From: Acropora yongei
Taxonomy: Eukaryota; Cnidaria; Anthozoa; Scleractinia; Acroporidae
NCBI GenBank assembly: GCA_014634225.1
Contig: BLFN01000010.1
Location: forward strand, 722,507 to 756,900
Direction: 5' to 3'
DNA length: 34,394 bases
Shown: piece by piece, positions 32,604 through 34,394 of the stretch
Layout of the letters: each line of letters starts with the position of its first letter
How positions within the stretch are numbered: the stretch's first letter is position 1
The notes under the pieces: generated by a model
Told to the model about the DNA's origin: nothing
What the model saw: only the letters and a program-made list of their open reading frames with translations
Databases searched by the model: none
Program-made: the position numbers and the translations under genes

Positions 32604-32945
32604 GCGGGATGTGGGATAATGAAAACTTTTGAGACGGGATGCGGGATGAAATTGAAACGGCGAGATTAGGATATAAGTTCCATTCTGAAGGCGGGATACG
32701 TGTTAAGTCGACCACATGCGGGATTGTGATACTCAGAGAGTCACAGAACCTAAAAGTACACGAAGGGATAACTTTACTTTTAATTCGTTAGGCCTTGGCT
32801 ATTTGTCTTGGAGAGAATTTCACACTGCAAAGCCAAGTAAGTAATCTGTGTTGAAATATGGCGGCGCGCTGGAGCAATGTGATATCAGAATAGAAATGCT
32901 CAATTGGGCGGGATATGGGATAAAAAACACTGGCGGGATGGGCAA
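32604..32945. repeat. Degenerate GCGGGAT repeat field
   Basis: GCGGGAT or close variants, often doubled with GGGAT after 2-3 bases (GCGGGATGTGGGATAA, ACGGGATGCGGGATGA, GCGGGATATGGGATAA), recur at least eight times, near 32603, 32635, 32692, 32718, 32908 and 32933. The spacers are unrelated, and all copies lie on the same strand. Confidence 0.6.
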
Positions 32946-32949
32946 TTGA

Positions 32950-33790
32950 AGAAGCCTATGTCGGACCCTCTCACCAGGGAGTGGTAGATGGAAAGGAAAA
33001 ATGCCAATCTATAAAGCCGAAGGTGAAAAAATATCCTGCAAAGCTGGTATTTCTGTGGTGTGTCTTAATCAGGAAAAAATGGGATGAAAAAAAAAATGAC
33101 ACAGGGTAGAAGAAATAGTGAGACAGGTGCTATAGGACAAGTTGTCACAGAACACTCTTACGAAATGTAATCAGGAGACCTTTGTCCCAGATGGTTTATC
33201 TATTAATAAGTGACCTACACCTTACAACACAACAAAGAATTCACTGAAGATTTGTCTCGACAGAAGTGTTCTACGTACTCATATTTCACATTAAAAAAAA
33301 AAAAGAAAGGAAATATTGCAATGAAGACCGTCATGATGTAAAGTTGATGGGTTTTTTTTTATCGTCACGTTCTTCCTAATCAGATATTAGGTTGTACTTA
33401 CTATTTCATATACAAGCAGGAGAGTTTTACCAGATACAAGAAATCCCGATGGCGAAGCCCAAAGGATTTTTATATGATAAAACACGTGCTGGACGTGTTC
33501 TAAACGGCTTCAAATACTCCTCCACATTTTGACTAATCGTGACGGAAAAAAAGATTATTCCTTCATGAAAGGCGATCTACCTCAGTTCACCTGGGAATTG
33601 AAGAAATGTAATTCAGCGATCTATAAGAATTTTATTCACGTTGGCCGGTAAGCGTAAAAAAGCTCCCGTTTAGCATTCTGAGGGCTCTTGAACCAAGAAA
33701 AACATGCCTCCAAAACGCAGTTTAGGCCCCCAAAGAGGGAAGCGCAAAAAAAAAGACTGCATTCCAAAGGCAGGAATCTAACAAAGTGGT
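32950..33790. other. Gene-free stretch
   Basis: No supported gene or sharp repeat. A-rich tracts occur at 33087-33096 and 33293-33308, and a T run at 33352-33361. Confidence 0.5.
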
Positions 33791-34045
33791 CATTTCAGAT
33801 TTTTTCTGAGAGTGGTAGGTATCAAGGAACAACAAAGACCCTTCACAAGATCAATGTTCCTTCAAGGCGCTAAAATTCAGTCACTGGATTTAAATATCGC
33901 AAAAATGAATGTCGAGAGCTTGGACTCCTGGCTGACGAGGTTTGTTCAGGAGGTTGTGAAGGAGGAGGGGAGTCGCTACCCGGGAAAAGGAGTTTGCACA
34001 GCATTATAACTGGCCTGCAAAGTCATTTGAACATGAAGCATTTTA
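33791..34045 (+). pseudogene. Crypton-like recombinase fragment (DUF3504/ZMYM-like), broken
   Basis: The + strand reads WSFQIFSESGRYQG in one frame. A second frame then gives QSLDLNIAKMNVESLDSWL followed by TRFVQEVVKEEGSRYPGKGV, and a third gives HSIITGLQSHLN. The order W-x2-xIF-S/N-E, then L-x-W-L-x-(R/K)-F-V-x-E-V-x-K-x-G-x-x-YP, then I-x-x-G-L-x-x-(H/Y)-L is the pattern I know from Crypton-derived tyrosine-recombinase-like proteins (DUF3504, as in ZMYM-type proteins) that are plentiful in cnidarian genomes. Two frame breaks and the missing catalytic half make it dead. Recognition is by eye, and the frame joins are approximate. Confidence 0.6.
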
Positions 34046-34176
34046 TAGTGCCACTAGTGACATTACATTATGCTGCATATTCTTTTGGATTTCATGAAAC
34101 TTCAATTTACCTTGCTATTTCCCTGGCGACACGTTCAAGTCTCTCCCCGGGGTCCGTTTCTCGAAAGTCCCGAAAT

Positions 34177-34194
34177 CTTTTCGGGCCCGAAAAG
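34177..34194. repeat. 18-bp perfect palindrome in a likely dispersed repeat
   Basis: CTTTTCGGGCCCGAAAAG is perfectly self-complementary. The surrounding TCCGTTTCTCGAAAGTCCCG and GCGATTCGTAAAACTCCG add partial symmetry and look like the end or core of a dispersed element. Confidence 0.7.
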
Positions 34195-34394
34195 CGATTC
34201 GTAAAACTCCGACCAGCTTATTCTGTAAAGCTGCTCTTTTCATAATATGTTGCAAAGAGAATAAAAATGAAAACAACTGCAAAGTTATCTGATTGGTCAA
34301 AACCACTATTGAGTGTGGAGGAGTATTTTTATACACTATAGTTATGTTTCACCAAACTAACATTACGTGACATTCAACTAACTTGCTTTCAATA

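Noticed and set aside
1..34394. CRISPR arrays, bacterial operons, rRNA and genuine tRNA genes
   Set aside because: No regularly spaced direct repeats, ribosome-binding sites or intact cloverleaf were found. The tRNA-like sequences belong to SINE heads.

Overview
The window looks like AT-rich nuclear DNA of an anthozoan cnidarian, most likely a stony coral or close hexacorallian. Four things point that way: short spliced exons in long repeat-filled introns, tRNA-derived SINEs of the kind I associate with corals, fossil THAP-, RTE- and Crypton-type mobile elements, and a peptide precursor whose core (Pro-Gly-Leu/Ile-Trp) recalls cnidarian GLWamides. The assignment is inference; there is no rRNA or organellar marker here.

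Only two genes are well supported, both on the + strand. The first (about 15.77-19.2 kb) encodes a 162-residue secreted precursor with a signal peptide, dibasic cleavage sites and two matching C-x6-C peptides, C-LPGLWT-C and C-PPGIWV-C. The second peptide is followed by Gly-Lys-Lys-Lys-Arg, a classical amidation and cleavage signal. I know no described peptide family that fits exactly, so it is the best candidate for something new in the window. Its ATG is the first codon after a strong splice acceptor. A TATA box followed by a donor site about 2.5 kb upstream suggests a short noncoding first exon. The intervening intron holds a cluster of CTCGT motifs and a perfect CRE palindrome.

The second gene (25.1-29.25 kb) is a four-exon RIT/Ric-type Ras-like GTPase of 211 residues. 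It has all the G-box motifs and a basic C terminus without a CAAX box. An in-frame stop just upstream fixes its start.

The first 15.7 kb holds no convincing gene. It contains a degenerate GGGATCAAGGGAACA repeat field (0.7-1.15 kb), a long-TIR element carrying a broken THAP domain (1.2-1.83 kb), a 52-bp perfect tandem duplication (5.2 kb), two SINE copies (5.7-6.4 kb) and a minus-strand exon-like ORF with a frameshift (10.66-10.98 kb). Between the two genes lie an orphan exon-like ORF (19.3-19.6 kb), a perfect 33-bp hairpin (19.75 kb), a SINE lacking its B box (20.4-20.6 kb) and a dead RTE-like reverse-transcriptase fragment (21.1-21.5 kb). Right of the GTPase there are a 13-bp-TIR element, two foldback/MITE-like elements, a GCGGGAT repeat field and a broken Crypton-like recombinase fragment (33.8-34.04 kb). 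The two genes show no functional link beyond proximity. All family names rest on motif recognition by eye.
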